DNA from: Streptomyces aurantiogriseus
GTDB taxonomy: Bacteria > Actinomycetota > Actinomycetes > Streptomycetales > Streptomycetaceae
NCBI RefSeq assembly: GCF_014649375.1
Contig: NZ_BMSX01000037.1
Coordinates: 1-64,000 of the forward strand
DNA length: 64,000 nucleotides
Reading direction: 5' to 3'
Part shown: positions 52,849 through 61,267 of the stretch, piece by piece
Numbering within the stretch: position 1 is the first letter of the stretch
Layout: every line of letters starts with the position of its first letter
The notes under the pieces: model-generated
Told to the model about the DNA's origin: nothing
Databases searched by the model: none
The model's input: only the letters and a program-made list of their open reading frames with translations
Program-made: the position numbers and the translations under genes

Positions 52849-53853
52849 TCACGTCATCTTGAGGACGACCTTGCCTGCCTTCGCGCGCCCTGTTTCTAGG
52901 TACTCCAGCGCTTCTGGGGCCGACTCGAACGAGAACACGGTGTCGACGACGGGCCGGATCCTGCCGGCCTCGATGAGCGGAGTGAGCTCGCGCAGCTGGT
53001 CCCCGCTGGCCTTCATGAACAGGAACGAGTACGTCACGTTCCGCCGCCGGGCGCGTCGCCGGATCCGGGAACTCAGCGCGGACATCACCAGCCGGATGAC
53101 CGGATTCGCTCCCAGTTCCCTGCCGAAAGCGGCATCAGGAGGGCCCGAGACACTGATGACCTGTCCGCCGGGCTTGAGCACGTCCAGGGACTTCAGAAGC
53201 GTCTCGCCGCCGAGCGAGTCCAGGACGACGTCATAGTCGTGCAGCACCGTCTCGAACGCCTGCTTCTTGTAGTCGACGACAACGTCCGCACCGAGCCGCT
53301 TCACCAGGTCGACGTTGGCGGTGCTCGTGGTCGTCGCCACGTGGGCACCCAAGTGCTTCGCCAGCTGGATGGCGATGGTGCCCAGGCCGCCGGAGCCCGC
53401 GTGGACGAGGACTCTCTGGCCCGGCTGGATGTTCGCCCGTTCGACGAGCGCCTGCCACGAGGTCAGGGCGACCAGGGGAAGGGATGCCGCCTCCTCCATG
53501 GTCAGCGTGGCCGGCTTGATCGCCACGTCGTCCTGGTGCACCGCGATGAGTTCGGCGAACGTGCCGATCCGGTCCTTGTCGGGCCGCGCGAAGACCTCGT
53601 CGCCCACCGCGAAGCGCGTGACGGCCGCGCCTACTTCGACCACGATTCCGGCGAGGTCGTTGCCCAGGACGACCGGGAGCCGGTACGGCAGGATCGCCTT
53701 CAGCTCCCCGTCCCGGATCATGCGGTCGAGCGGGTTGACGCTCGCGGCATGGATCCGGACCAGCACGTCGTCCGCGCCCACCTCCGGGTCCGGCACCTCA
53801 CCGGCCCGCACGCCGGCCTTGTCGCCGTAGCGCTCTACCGTGAAGGCCCTCAT
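52849..53853 (-). CDS. Zinc-less MDR NADP-dependent oxidoreductase
   Basis: 334 residues from the ATG at 53853. MRAFTVERYGDKAGVRAGEV, IHAASVNPLDRMIRDG and VLVHAGSGGLGTIAIQLAKH are typical of quinone-oxidoreductase-like MDRs (AdhP/reticulon-4-interacting type), without zinc ligands. Reduces quinones or enones with NADPH. It begins the leftward unit with the hydrolase at 51876; the palindrome ATTATGATCGTAAT lies 108 bp upstream. Confidence 0.9.
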   Translation of the reverse strand: MRAFTVERYGDKAGVRAGEVPDPEVGADDVLVRIHAASVNPLDRMIRDGELKAILPYRLPVVLGNDLAGIVVEVGAAVTRFAVGDEVFARPDKDRIGTFAELIAVHQDDVAIKPATLTMEEAASLPLVALTSWQALVERANIQPGQRVLVHAGSGGLGTIAIQLAKHLGAHVATTTSTANVDLVKRLGADVVVDYKKQAFETVLHDYDVVLDSLGGETLLKSLDVLKPGGQVISVSGPPDAAFGRELGANPVIRLVMSALSSRIRRRARRRNVTYSFLFMKASGDQLRELTPLIEAGRIRPVVDTVFSFESAPEALEYLETGRAKAGKVVLKMT

Positions 53854-53960
53854 CGTCGTCTCCGTATCTCGTCCGCAAGTGGACGGGGGTGATGTGCATC
53901 GCGGGATTCCTGGGCATCCAGGGTTTCCCTGGGTGTCGGGCGGACGCCGCAACCCTTAAG

Positions 53961-53974
53961 ATTATGATCGTAAT
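53961..53974. promoter_or_regulatory. Operator ATTATGATCGTAAT
   Basis: 13 of 14 identical to the perfect palindrome at 60699-60712. Lies between the MDR start (53853) and the TetR end (54017). Flanks (CATAAC on the gene side) also match the other copies. Confidence 0.65.
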
Positions 53975-54016
53975 GTTATGTGCCGAGTCGGTGGACCGCA
54001 AGGGGGTGCGGGTGTG

Positions 54017-54619
54017 TCACATCGCGGGTCTGGAGTGCCCGTGTTCCACGCCCAGCAGGGCAAAGGCGTTGTGGATGCCCTGTTCGAGCAGTTCGTCGGC
54101 AAGCTGCCGGTCGGTGAGGGCTCGGGAGAGCTGGAGTGTCCCGGCCATCATGGCGTAGGCGCTGAGTGCCCTGGTGCGGACCGAGAGGGGATCGTCGGGT
54201 GCCAGGCGGGCGGCGATGCCGTCGATGACCATCAGTACGCCGTCGGTGTAAGCCTGCTTGGTCGGGTCTGTGCAGCGCCGGATTTCGTCGAGCAGGGCGG
54301 CGGAGGGGCAGCCGTCGTCGGAGCTGTCGCGATGCTGGGCGGACAGGTACCAGCGCACGATCTGCTCAAGTCCTGCGCGGCCGGGTGCCGCCTGCGCGAC
54401 GATGCTCGCGTTCTGCGCCTGCAGTTGGTCGGCGATCGCGGTGGCGACGAGGTCGTCCTTGGACGTGAAGTGGGTGTAGAAGGCGCCGTTGGTCAGCCCC
54501 GCGTCCGTCATGAGCGTCGAGATGCCCGAGCCGTCGATGCCGTCCCGCTTGAACCGGCGTCCGGCCGCCTCGATGATCCGCTGCCGGGTCGCCTGCTTGT
54601 GCTCTTTCCCGTAGCGCAC
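54017..54619 (-). CDS. TetR-family regulator, paralogue 1
   Basis: 200 residues from a GTG at 54617-54619 following AAGGAG; an ATG at 54676 would add 19 basic residues. ISTLMTDAGLTNGAFYTHFT is the helix-turn-helix and the C-terminal domain contains DGCPSAALLDEI and AGTLQLSRALTDRQLADELL of the TetR_C_16/AcrR-like group. It is clearly paralogous to the regulator at 57526. It probably binds the ATTACGATCGTAAT-like sites around its own gene. Confidence 0.88.
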   Translation of the reverse strand: MRYGKEHKQATRQRIIEAAGRRFKRDGIDGSGISTLMTDAGLTNGAFYTHFTSKDDLVATAIADQLQAQNASIVAQAAPGRAGLEQIVRWYLSAQHRDSSDDGCPSAALLDEIRRCTDPTKQAYTDGVLMVIDGIAARLAPDDPLSVRTRALSAYAMMAGTLQLSRALTDRQLADELLEQGIHNAFALLGVEHGHSRPAM

Positions 54620-54681
54620 CGCGCGCTCCTTTGCTCGTCGGAGGGGCTGCTTGCTCTTGGCGGGCGCCCTCGTCATATTGT

Positions 54682-54695
54682 ATTTCGATCGTACT
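54682..54695. promoter_or_regulatory. Operator-like ATTTCGATCGTACT
   Basis: 12 of 14 positions match ATTACGATCGTAAT, directly upstream of the TetR start region, consistent with autoregulation. Confidence 0.5.
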
Positions 54696-54846
54696 TCAAT
54701 AGATTCGAGGCACCAGTGGCTGCCCGTTCGGCGGCGAGGCGCCGTGCCGGGTGGCGCCGTGTCCCCTCGCTCGGGGGTTCATTGCGCGTCGCGGAGTGCG
54801 GCCGGCTGTGAGGGCTCGCTTGCGGTCCATCGTCTCCGTGCATAGT

Positions 54847-54860
54847 ATTATGAATGTAAT
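54847..54860. promoter_or_regulatory. Operator-like ATTATGAATGTAAT
   Basis: 12 of 14 identical to the site at 53961 and preceded by CATAGT as at the 60.7-kb site. It lies 239 bp before the hydrolase at 55099. Confidence 0.5.
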
Positions 54861-55098
54861 TCAATTGCCCCCGGCCGGCGCCGCCTCAGTGCTCCGCGAG
54901 GCGGATGCCGGGGTGATCGGAACGAGCCGGCAGGCATGGGTCGGCACCCGCCGCTGTGTGACCTGGTCGACAGTGCCGGTGCAGTGCATCGGGCGCCGGC
55001 GAAGAGAACTCCGTCCCGCCGTCCCGGCACGTCTGCGGTGTGCTGCGCGAGCGGACCCGCGAGATGTCACGCGCACCCGTCACGAGGAAAAGGACATC

Positions 55099-55950
55099 AT
55101 GAGCACCTATCTGGCAGACAAGGCCGAGGACCTCATCGTCGAGGGCCCCTCCGCGCGGTTCACCTACCGGCGGATGGGTCCGCAGGGCGGTGTCCCGCTG
55201 GTCCTGCTGAACCGCTTCCGCGGCACCATCGACTGGTGGGACCCGGAGTTCCTGGACTACCTGGCCGCCGACCACGACGTGATCGTGTTCGACAACGTCG
55301 GCGTCGGCTACACCGACGGCGAGCCGCGTGACTCCCTTGAGGGATTCGCCCAGGGTGCCATCGAGTTCATCGACGCACTCGGCCTCGCGCAGGCCGATCT
55401 GCTCGGCTGGTCCCTGGGTGGCATCGTGGCCCAGCGGGTGGCCGTGCGGCGCCCCGAGCTGGTGCGCAAGGTCGTCGTGGCGGGCAGCGGCCCGGCCGGC
55501 TGGGTGCCCGACGCTCCGCCCTTCAGCGAGAAGGTCCTGGGCATCATGGCCAAGCCCGATGCCGACCTGGAGGACATGCTCTACCTGTTCTACCCCGAGA
55601 CGGAGACGGCCCGCGCCTCCGGGCGCGAGCACTTCGACCACGTCGCGACCCGGCTCGCCGCCGGCGGCCCTGCGGTCTCCGAGGCGGCGGCCCAGGGCAT
55701 GCTCACCGCGGCGGCCACCCTTCTGGCGGCGCCCTTCGACGAGGTGGTGGCGGAACTGGAGGCGATCAAGCAGCCCGTCCTCTACGCCAACGGCCTGCAC
55801 GACGTGATGATCCCCGCCCACAACTCCTATGTCGCGGTCCAGCACCTCGACAACGCCACTCTCGTGCTCTACACCGGTGCCGGCCACGCGTTCCTGTTCC
55901 AGTACGCCAAGGCCTTCACCAGGCAGGTGGCCGACTTCCTCGCCGCCTGA
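55099..55950 (+). CDS. Alpha/beta-hydrolase
   Basis: 283 residues, ATG after AGGAAAAGGA. VLLNRFRGTIDWWDPEFLDY, IVFDNVGVGYTDG, nucleophile GWSLGGIVAQR and base GAGHAFLFQY mark an AB-hydrolase-1 enzyme. The NRFRG oxyanion segment, in place of HG, is seen in some esterase-like hydrolases. Divergent from TetR paralogue 1 and preceded by the shared operator, so likely under its control. A very strong hairpin follows. Confidence 0.9.
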   Translation: MSTYLADKAEDLIVEGPSARFTYRRMGPQGGVPLVLLNRFRGTIDWWDPEFLDYLAADHDVIVFDNVGVGYTDGEPRDSLEGFAQGAIEFIDALGLAQADLLGWSLGGIVAQRVAVRRPELVRKVVVAGSGPAGWVPDAPPFSEKVLGIMAKPDADLEDMLYLFYPETETARASGREHFDHVATRLAAGGPAVSEAAAQGMLTAAATLLAAPFDEVVAELEAIKQPVLYANGLHDVMIPAHNSYVAVQHLDNATLVLYTGAGHAFLFQYAKAFTRQVADFLAA

Positions 55951-55957
55951 CCACACC

Positions 55958-55999
55958 GGCCCCGCCGCCGCCCCCGCAACGCGGGGCGGCGGCGGGGCC
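55958..55999 (+). terminator. 17-bp GC hairpin terminator
   Basis: GGCCCCGCCGCCGCCCC (55958-55974) pairs perfectly with 55983-55999 across the loop CGCAACGC, 8 bp after the hydrolase stop. Very stable; no U tract. Confidence 0.85.
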
Positions 56000-56661
56000 G
56001 AGGCATCGTGCCGACGCCGCCTCGCGGATTGTGTGAGGCGGCGCTCGCGCGATGGGCGAACGTCACCGCCACGGGACCTGGTGGTCGACTCCGTGTCCCC
56101 GCCGGGACCTCGCGGAGATGTCCGACGCGCAACCTGGCTGGCCTGTTCGGCCCGCGTGCGCAATGAGCGCCGAGCCGTCGACGTGGTCTCCCGAACCGCC
56201 GGCCGGCCGTGTCGGTGCTCCGCCGTATCGTCGCCGACGGCATAGCACGGGGGGCGCGCCAACGGGCCCGCCCCCATCGTCCGTGGCGTGCGCGACGGTC
56301 GGCTTCCGCCATGGCCTTCCTCCTTCGCCCTCCGATACGTCGCTGTCCCGAGGGCGCCGGATTCCTCTGGGATCTCGACGCCTCGAGGCGGGTCGCCCAC
56401 GCACCCTTCGCTCACGTTTAGTGCCGTCATCGACGGCTGACTCGTCTTGGGTCGTCCGCGGTGGTGTCGGCAGGTGTCGGCGTGTCCCGGTGCGCCGAAC
56501 CTTCACGACCGCTCGATGTCCGGGCGCACTGTGCCCGACCTGTCGCGCCAGGCCTCGGTGCGAGCACCTCCTCCGCGACCTGAAGAGTCGACTCCGACGG
56601 GCTGCAGTCTGCCGGGGTCGACGGTCAAAGGCCGCGGACATCGGAACCCTGAGCGGTCGAG
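56000..56661. other. Gap without a recognised gene
   Basis: Open frames on both strands without family features. The right end may hold the lost 5' part of the hydrolase pseudogene, but it is not recognisable. Confidence 0.5.
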
Positions 56662-57414
56662 CCTCTCAGCATCACGTCGGTCTTCCTCACCCACCTCGCC
56701 GCGGTTCTCGACAACTGGGACCCTCGGGTCGTCGACGGCATCGCCGCCCCGTCATGTCGTCACCTTCGACAACAGGGGTGTCGGTGCTTCCAGCGGTTCG
56801 ACGCCGCGCACCATCCAGGCGATGGCGAAGGACGCCGTCACGTTCATCCGGGCGCTCGGGCTCGAGTACGTCGATCTCCACGGCTTCTCGATGGGTGGCA
56901 TGGTCGCCCAGGTGATGCGCAGACCGAACCGGACCTCGTCCGCAAGCTGATACTCACGGGTACCGGTCCGGCGGGTGGCGAGGGCATCAAGGACGTGACC
57001 CGGCTGTCCCATCTCGACACCGTTCGGGGGCTGCTCACCCTTCAGGACCCGAAGCAGTTCCTCTTCTTCACCCGTACCACCAATGGGCGTCGGGCCGGGA
57101 AGGAGTTCCTGGCCCGCCTGAAGGAGCGCAGCCAGGGCAGGGACAAGGCGATCTCTCTCACGTCGTACGGCGCTCAGCTCAAGGCCATTCGCCGTTGGGG
57201 GCTGGAGCAGCCCCACGACCTCTCGGTCATCCATCAGCCGGTGCTCGTCGCAAACGGCGAGAGCGACAGGATGGTTCCGACCCAGAACTCGGTCGACCTG
57301 GCGCGGCGAGTGCCGAACGGCGAGTTGGTCCTCTACCCCGACGCCGGCCATGGCGGCATCTTCCAGTTCCACGGGCAGTTCGTGGAGACGGCTCTCGAGT
57401 TCCTCGAGCGGTAA
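56662..57414 (+). pseudogene. Alpha/beta-hydrolase paralogue with frameshifts
   Basis: FLTHLAAVLDNWDPRVVDGI, then after a shift near 56745 VTFDNRGVGASSGSTPRTIQ and nucleophile GFSMGGMVAQV, then after a second shift near 56920 TEPDLVRKLILTGTGPAGGE and an intact end with DAGHGGIFQFH. Every segment matches the hydrolase at 51876, so this is a decayed duplicate. Its 5' end is not identifiable. The intact last 139 codons (56995-57414) could not make an active enzyme alone. Confidence 0.85.
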
Positions 57415-57525
57415 AAGGCGTGCGGTGCGGTCGTAGTCTGGGCCGAGGGTGGTGCCTCAGGGCCGTGGCGCCCTTGGGTGAGCGGCTCGAGGCACCCGTT
57501 CACTGACGCGACCTTGCCTTCCGCC

Positions 57526-58098
57526 TCACCCCATGAACGCGAGAGCGTTCTCGATCCCCAGCTCAAGGACCTCATCGGCGCGCTTCTGGTCGGACAGGGC
57601 GCGGGACAGCTGCAATGTCCCCACCAGCATGGTGAACAGCCCGATGGCCTTGGCCTGAGCGGACCGCGGGTCCTCGGGTATCAGGCGGGCGGAGATCTCC
57701 TCCAGGATGGCCCGCGCGCCGTCGCTGTAGGCCTGCCTGGTCCCGTCCTCGCAGCGGCCGATCTCGTCGAGAAGGGCGGCGGAGGGGCATCCGAGGCCGG
57801 GGTGGTCCCGGTGCTCGGGGGACAGGTACTCGCGAATGAGGTCCTCGAGTCCCGGGCGGCCGGGTCGCAGGGTGCCGTACCTCGCGACCTGCGTGTGCAG
57901 TTCCTCGGCCACGACATGGGCGACGAGGTCGTCCTTGGACGCGAAGTGGGCGTAGAAGGCTCCGTTGGTGAGCCCCGCGTCCGCCATCAGCGTGGAGATG
58001 CCCGAGCCGTCGATGCCGTCCTGCTTGAACCGGTGGCCGGCCTTCTCGATGATGCGTCGCCGCGTCACCTGCTTGTGCTCCTTGGCGTAGCGCACCAC
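57526..58098 (-). CDS. TetR-family regulator, paralogue 2
   Basis: 190 residues from a GTG at 58096-58098 placed by GGAGGAAG; a frame upstream to 58236 is mostly repeat sequence. RYAKEHKQVTRRRIIEKAGH and ISTLMADAGLTNGAFYAHFA match paralogue 1 nearly residue for residue, as does GCPSAALLDEIGRC. With the hydrolase pseudogene it marks a duplication of a hydrolase-TetR unit. A degenerate operator copy lies at 58157. Confidence 0.9.
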   Translation of the reverse strand: MVRYAKEHKQVTRRRIIEKAGHRFKQDGIDGSGISTLMADAGLTNGAFYAHFASKDDLVAHVVAEELHTQVARYGTLRPGRPGLEDLIREYLSPEHRDHPGLGCPSAALLDEIGRCEDGTRQAYSDGARAILEEISARLIPEDPRSAQAKAIGLFTMLVGTLQLSRALSDQKRADEVLELGIENALAFMG

Positions 58099-58156
58099 GA
58101 GCTTCCTCCGTTCGCTCCGTAAGGCCGATGCTTTGCACTCAAGGGTAATCCATGGC

Positions 58157-58170
58157 CTGACGCGCGTAAT
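58157..58170. promoter_or_regulatory. Degenerate operator upstream of TetR paralogue 2
   Basis: On the minus strand ATTACGCGCGTCAG, 10 of 14 to the consensus, preceded by CATGAT-type flank. Weak but in the expected place. Confidence 0.3.
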
Positions 58171-58173
58171 ATC

Positions 58174-58226
58174 ATGACCGGCGTGCCCATGTCCGGCGTC
58201 CGCATGACCGGCGTGCTCACGACCGG
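58174..58226. repeat. 15-bp tandem repeat, about 3.5 copies
   Basis: Units ATGACCGGCGTGCCC, ATGTCCGGCGTCCGC, ATGACCGGCGTGCTC and a partial ACGACCGG. It spans the gap between TetR paralogue 2 and the end of the HxlR gene and covers the last codons of the latter. Confidence 0.7.
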
Positions 58227-58714
58227 ATGCGGGCACCGGGTCCGAGTCGGGCGGTGACTTCCGCGGCGGTAAGGGTGGAGTGCTCCGCGGAACACTCGAC
58301 GATGACGCGGACCGGGGCGTCGCAGTCGGTGTGACGGATGTCCAGCACGGGCCCCTCGGGGCCGAGGGCGTACGCCTCGCCCCACTGGCTCAGCGCCATC
58401 AGGACGGGCCACAGGTCCCAGCCCTTGCGGGTCAGGCGGTACTCGTTGCGGGAGCGGCTGCCCGGCTCCTGGTAGGGGACGGTCTTGAGGATGCCGGCCG
58501 CGATCAGCTTCCGGAGGCGGTCGCTGAGGACGGCTTCCGACAGGCCGATGTGGCGGTGGAAGTCGTCGAAGCGGCGGACTCCGTTGACGGCGTCCCGCAG
58601 GATCAGCAACGTCCATTTCTCTCCGACCGCGTCGAGCGTGCGCTGGATGGGGCAGTTCTCCGTGCTCGCCTCAAGCCACTCCATCCGGCCATCGTAGGGG
58701 CCTGGCTTCGTCAT
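58217..58714 (-). CDS. HxlR-family transcriptional regulator
   Basis: 165 residues. CPIQRTLDAVGEKWTLLILR followed by RRFDDFHRHIGLSEAVLSDR and LRKLIAAGIL is the winged helix-turn-helix of HxlR proteins, with the characteristic conserved N-terminal Cys (redox or electrophile sensing in several members). The C-terminal extension (about residues 110-165) is longer than in minimal HxlRs. Divergent from the thioesterase at 58778, with the palindrome GAAGCTAGCTTC between. Confidence 0.92.
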   Translation of the reverse strand: MTKPGPYDGRMEWLEASTENCPIQRTLDAVGEKWTLLILRDAVNGVRRFDDFHRHIGLSEAVLSDRLRKLIAAGILKTVPYQEPGSRSRNEYRLTRKGWDLWPVLMALSQWGEAYALGPEGPVLDIRHTDCDAPVRVIVECSAEHSTLTAAEVTARLGPGARIRS

Positions 58715-58732
58715 TGACAGTCAGGTGAGACG

Positions 58733-58744
58733 GAAGCTAGCTTC
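58733..58744. promoter_or_regulatory. Palindrome GAAGCTAGCTTC between HxlR and thioesterase
   Basis: A perfect 12-bp palindrome in the 63-bp space between the divergent genes; probable HxlR operator. Confidence 0.6.
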
Positions 58745-58777
58745 ATTTTCAAAAGTCAGATGGGAAGGCGCTCGGTC

Positions 58778-59278
58778 GTGGGACGAACGCGTACGTATCA
58801 ATGGGAAGATCCCGCGATCCTGGCGGAGGCCGCCGGACGCATGGCCGGCATCGACTTCCTGCGTGAGTTGCAGGCGGGGCGACTGCCGGGGCCGCCCATC
58901 AACTACGCCATCGACTTCACTCTGGAGGAGGTGGAGCCCGGCAGGGCGGTCTTCTCCCTGACACCGGGTGAGGAGCACTACAACCCGATCGGCAGCGTGC
59001 ACGGCGGCATCTTCGCCACCCTGCTCGACTCGGCGGCTGGTTGCGCAGTCCAGTCGACCCTTCCGCAGGGCGTTGCGTACACCTCGCTCGACCTCACGGT
59101 GAAGTTCCTGCGACGGATCACCGTGGACACGGGCACGGTACGCGCCATCGGCACGGTGGTCAGCAAGGGCCGTCAAACCGCCCTGGCCCAGGCGCAGTTG
59201 GTCGACGGCACGGACCGTCTGCTCGCCCATGCCACCAGTAGCTGCATGCTCTTCCCGGTGCCTCCCTCGCAGGGGTGA
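58778..59278 (+). CDS. PaaI-type hotdog thioesterase
   Basis: 166 residues from a GTG at 58778 with GGAAGG nine bases upstream; an ATG at 58760 lacks a ribosome site. HYNPIGSVHGGIFATLLDSA is the PaaI signature (HGG-x-x-x-x-x-x-D with Asn upstream) and YTSLDLTVKFLRRI the second conserved strand. Hydrolyses acyl- or aryl-CoA thioesters in the cytosol. Probably controlled by the divergent HxlR. Confidence 0.9.
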   Translation: MGRTRTYQWEDPAILAEAAGRMAGIDFLRELQAGRLPGPPINYAIDFTLEEVEPGRAVFSLTPGEEHYNPIGSVHGGIFATLLDSAAGCAVQSTLPQGVAYTSLDLTVKFLRRITVDTGTVRAIGTVVSKGRQTALAQAQLVDGTDRLLAHATSSCMLFPVPPSQG

Positions 59279-59480
59279 GCCTCGGCGGCGACCGGTATCG
59301 GTCTGGGCCGTGATGCCGGACTCCCTCGATCTCGGCGCAGAACGCCGGGGTGTGAGGTGAAGCCGCTGCGGCGCACGCCGGTCGCGGCCCGTAACTCCTC
59401 GGGTCGCCGGCCTCCGTGCGCCGCAGCTGTGTCGAGGCGCCCGAAGGTGGTGGTTCCCTCGGGCGCCGGGCTGCTCTTCG
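59279..59480. other. Gap between convergent genes
   Basis: No gene or clear hairpin seen. Confidence 0.5.
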
Positions 59481-60548
59481 TCAGGCGGCGTGGGTGGGGT
59501 AGTCGGTGTAGCCGGCCGCGCCGCCGCCGTAGAAGGTGGCGGGGTCAGGGGTGTTCAGGGGGGCGCCGGAGCGTACGCGCTCGACGAGGTCGGGATTGGC
59601 GAGGGCCATGGTGCCGACGGTGACGACGTCGGCCAGACCATCTTCGACGTCCTTGGCGCGGGTGGCGATGTCAGCACCGGCCCGGTTGAGGATCAGCGTG
59701 GTCGGCCACAACTTGCGGAGGGTGAAGAGGAGTTCCTCGTCGCCGCCGTGGCCGATGTGCAGGTAGGCGAGGTTGAGGGGGGCGAGGGCGCGCAGGAGGT
59801 GCGGGTAGAGCTCGTGCGGGTCGCTCTCCGCGAGGTCGTTGAGCTTGAAGGGGTTGCCGGGAGAGATCCGGATGCCGGTGCGGCCGGCGCCGATCTCGTC
59901 GGCCACGGCCGTGGCGACCTCCACCGCGAAACGGATGCGGTTGTCGAGGGAGCCCCCGTACTGATCCGTGCGCTGGTTGGCGCTGGGGAAGAGGAACTGG
60001 TTGACCAGGTAGCCGTTGGCCCCGTGGATCTCGACGCCGTCGGCGCCGGCCGCGATGGCGGCCGCGGCGGCGCGCCGGAAGTCGTCGACCGTCGCGGCGA
60101 CCTCCTCGGTGGACAGTTCGCGCGGCTCCGGCATCTCCTGGAGCCCGGACGGGGTGAACGTCTGGCCGGCCGGCTTGATCGCGGAGGGGGCCACCGGCTG
60201 CCGGTGGTGGGGGGTGTTGTCCGGGTGAGAGATGCGCCCGGCGTGCATCAGCTGGATGACGATGCGTCCGTCGGCCTTGTGTACGGCGTCGGTGACCTTG
60301 CGCCAGCCGGCGATGTGTTCCTCGGTGTAGATGCCCGGGGTCACCGGGTAGCCCTGGCCGTCGGCGGAGGGCTGGGTGCCCTCGGTGATGATGAGCGCGT
60401 GCGAGGCGCGCTGGGCGTAGTACTCGGCGTTCAGCTCGGTCGGCACGCCGTCCGGGGTGGCCCTGCTGCGGGTCAGGGGGGCCATGGCCAGCCGGTGCGG
60501 CAGGGAGATCTCTCCGACGACGGTCGGGTTCCACAGGGCGTTGAGCAT
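59481..60548 (-). CDS. Old yellow enzyme (alkene/nitroester reductase, NemA-type)
   Basis: 355 residues, ATG with GAGGAATC upstream. NPTVVGEISLPHRLAMAPLT (FMN site), VIQLMHAGRISHP, the substrate pair in GVEIHGANGYLVNQFLFPSA (His-x-x-Asn) and NQRTDQYGGSLDNRIRF are classical OYE features. Reduces activated alkenes, quinones or nitro compounds with NADPH. Its promoter carries the perfect palindrome ATTACGATCGTAAT, linking it to the regulators at 54017 and 57526. Confidence 0.94.
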   Translation of the reverse strand: MLNALWNPTVVGEISLPHRLAMAPLTRSRATPDGVPTELNAEYYAQRASHALIITEGTQPSADGQGYPVTPGIYTEEHIAGWRKVTDAVHKADGRIVIQLMHAGRISHPDNTPHHRQPVAPSAIKPAGQTFTPSGLQEMPEPRELSTEEVAATVDDFRRAAAAAIAAGADGVEIHGANGYLVNQFLFPSANQRTDQYGGSLDNRIRFAVEVATAVADEIGAGRTGIRISPGNPFKLNDLAESDPHELYPHLLRALAPLNLAYLHIGHGGDEELLFTLRKLWPTTLILNRAGADIATRAKDVEDGLADVVTVGTMALANPDLVERVRSGAPLNTPDPATFYGGGAAGYTDYPTHAA

Positions 60549-60698
60549 GGGTGATTCCTCAGGTGATGGGTGGTGGTTCCAAAAAGGGCGGGGGCGGACA
60601 CCGTGTGGACGTGGACACCGGGCTCTTCTGCTTCCGGGTCCGAAGACGCACCCGCCCTGCGCCCGCCGGCCGAGTCGGAGTCGGCATCGGCCTATCAA

Positions 60699-60712
60699 AT
60701 TACGATCGTAAT
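60699..60712. promoter_or_regulatory. Perfect palindrome ATTACGATCGTAAT
   Basis: 14-nt perfect palindrome 151 bp upstream of the OYE start. It is the best of five related sites between 53.9 and 60.7 kb; adjacent CATAGT on the other side is also conserved with the 54847 site. Confidence 0.75.
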
Positions 60713-60792
60713 ACTATGCGGTCCGGTGGGCTGTGGCAAGTGGGTCCCGGCATGGGGGCACGAAGCCGCGCGGCGCAGCTCGCGCTAGAACC

Positions 60793-61260
60793 TCACGCCA
60801 GAGCGGATGAGAGTTCTGCAACGGAAGCTGGAATCGCCTGCTCCGCCCAGACGACCTTGCCCTCGCGGTTGTGCCGTGTGCCCCAGTGTTCGGTGGGCTG
60901 GACGAGGAGGAGCAGGCCCCGGCCGCCCTCGTCGAAGACCCGGGCACGGCGCAGGTGCGGGGCGGTGCTGCTGGCGTCGGAGTCTTCGCACGTCAGGGCG
61001 GACTGAAGGATCATCCGCAGTTTGATGGGGCTCTTGCCGTAGCGGATGGCGGTCGTCACCAGTTCGCTGACCACGAGTTCGGTGGTGAAGGCCAGTTCTT
61101 CCAGCCCTCAGGCGGTCAGTTGATCGGATGCCTGGACGCGGGCCGTGGAGACGACTGCCGGGTCGCTGGGGAGACCCCAGGTCGCGACATGATCGGCGTC
61201 AAAGGCTCCGGTGGGGCAGTCCGCCGGGCGCGCCCGCCCACCGTCAGCCAGGGAAGGCGA
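60793..61260 (-). pseudogene. C-terminal ATPase domain of a SpoIIE-type regulator, nonsense-mutated
   Basis: The minus strand reads DADHVATWGLPSDPAVVSTA and ARVQASDQLTA, then TGA at 61108-61110, then GLEELAFTTELVVSELVTTA, CEDSDASSTAPHLRRARVFD and EGGRGLLLLVQPTEHWGTRH. This is the RsbW-like HATPase domain that ends many Streptomyces PAS/SpoIIE phosphatase proteins. The stop falls where relatives have Trp (TAWGLEEL), a TGG-to-TGA change. All N-terminal sensor and phosphatase domains are missing. Confidence 0.8.
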
Positions 61261-61267
61261 CAGTCGA

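Noticed and set aside
54886..56430. A 514-codon minus-strand frame
   Set aside because: Antisense to the hydrolase at 55099, which has a ribosome site, a nucleophile motif and a terminator.
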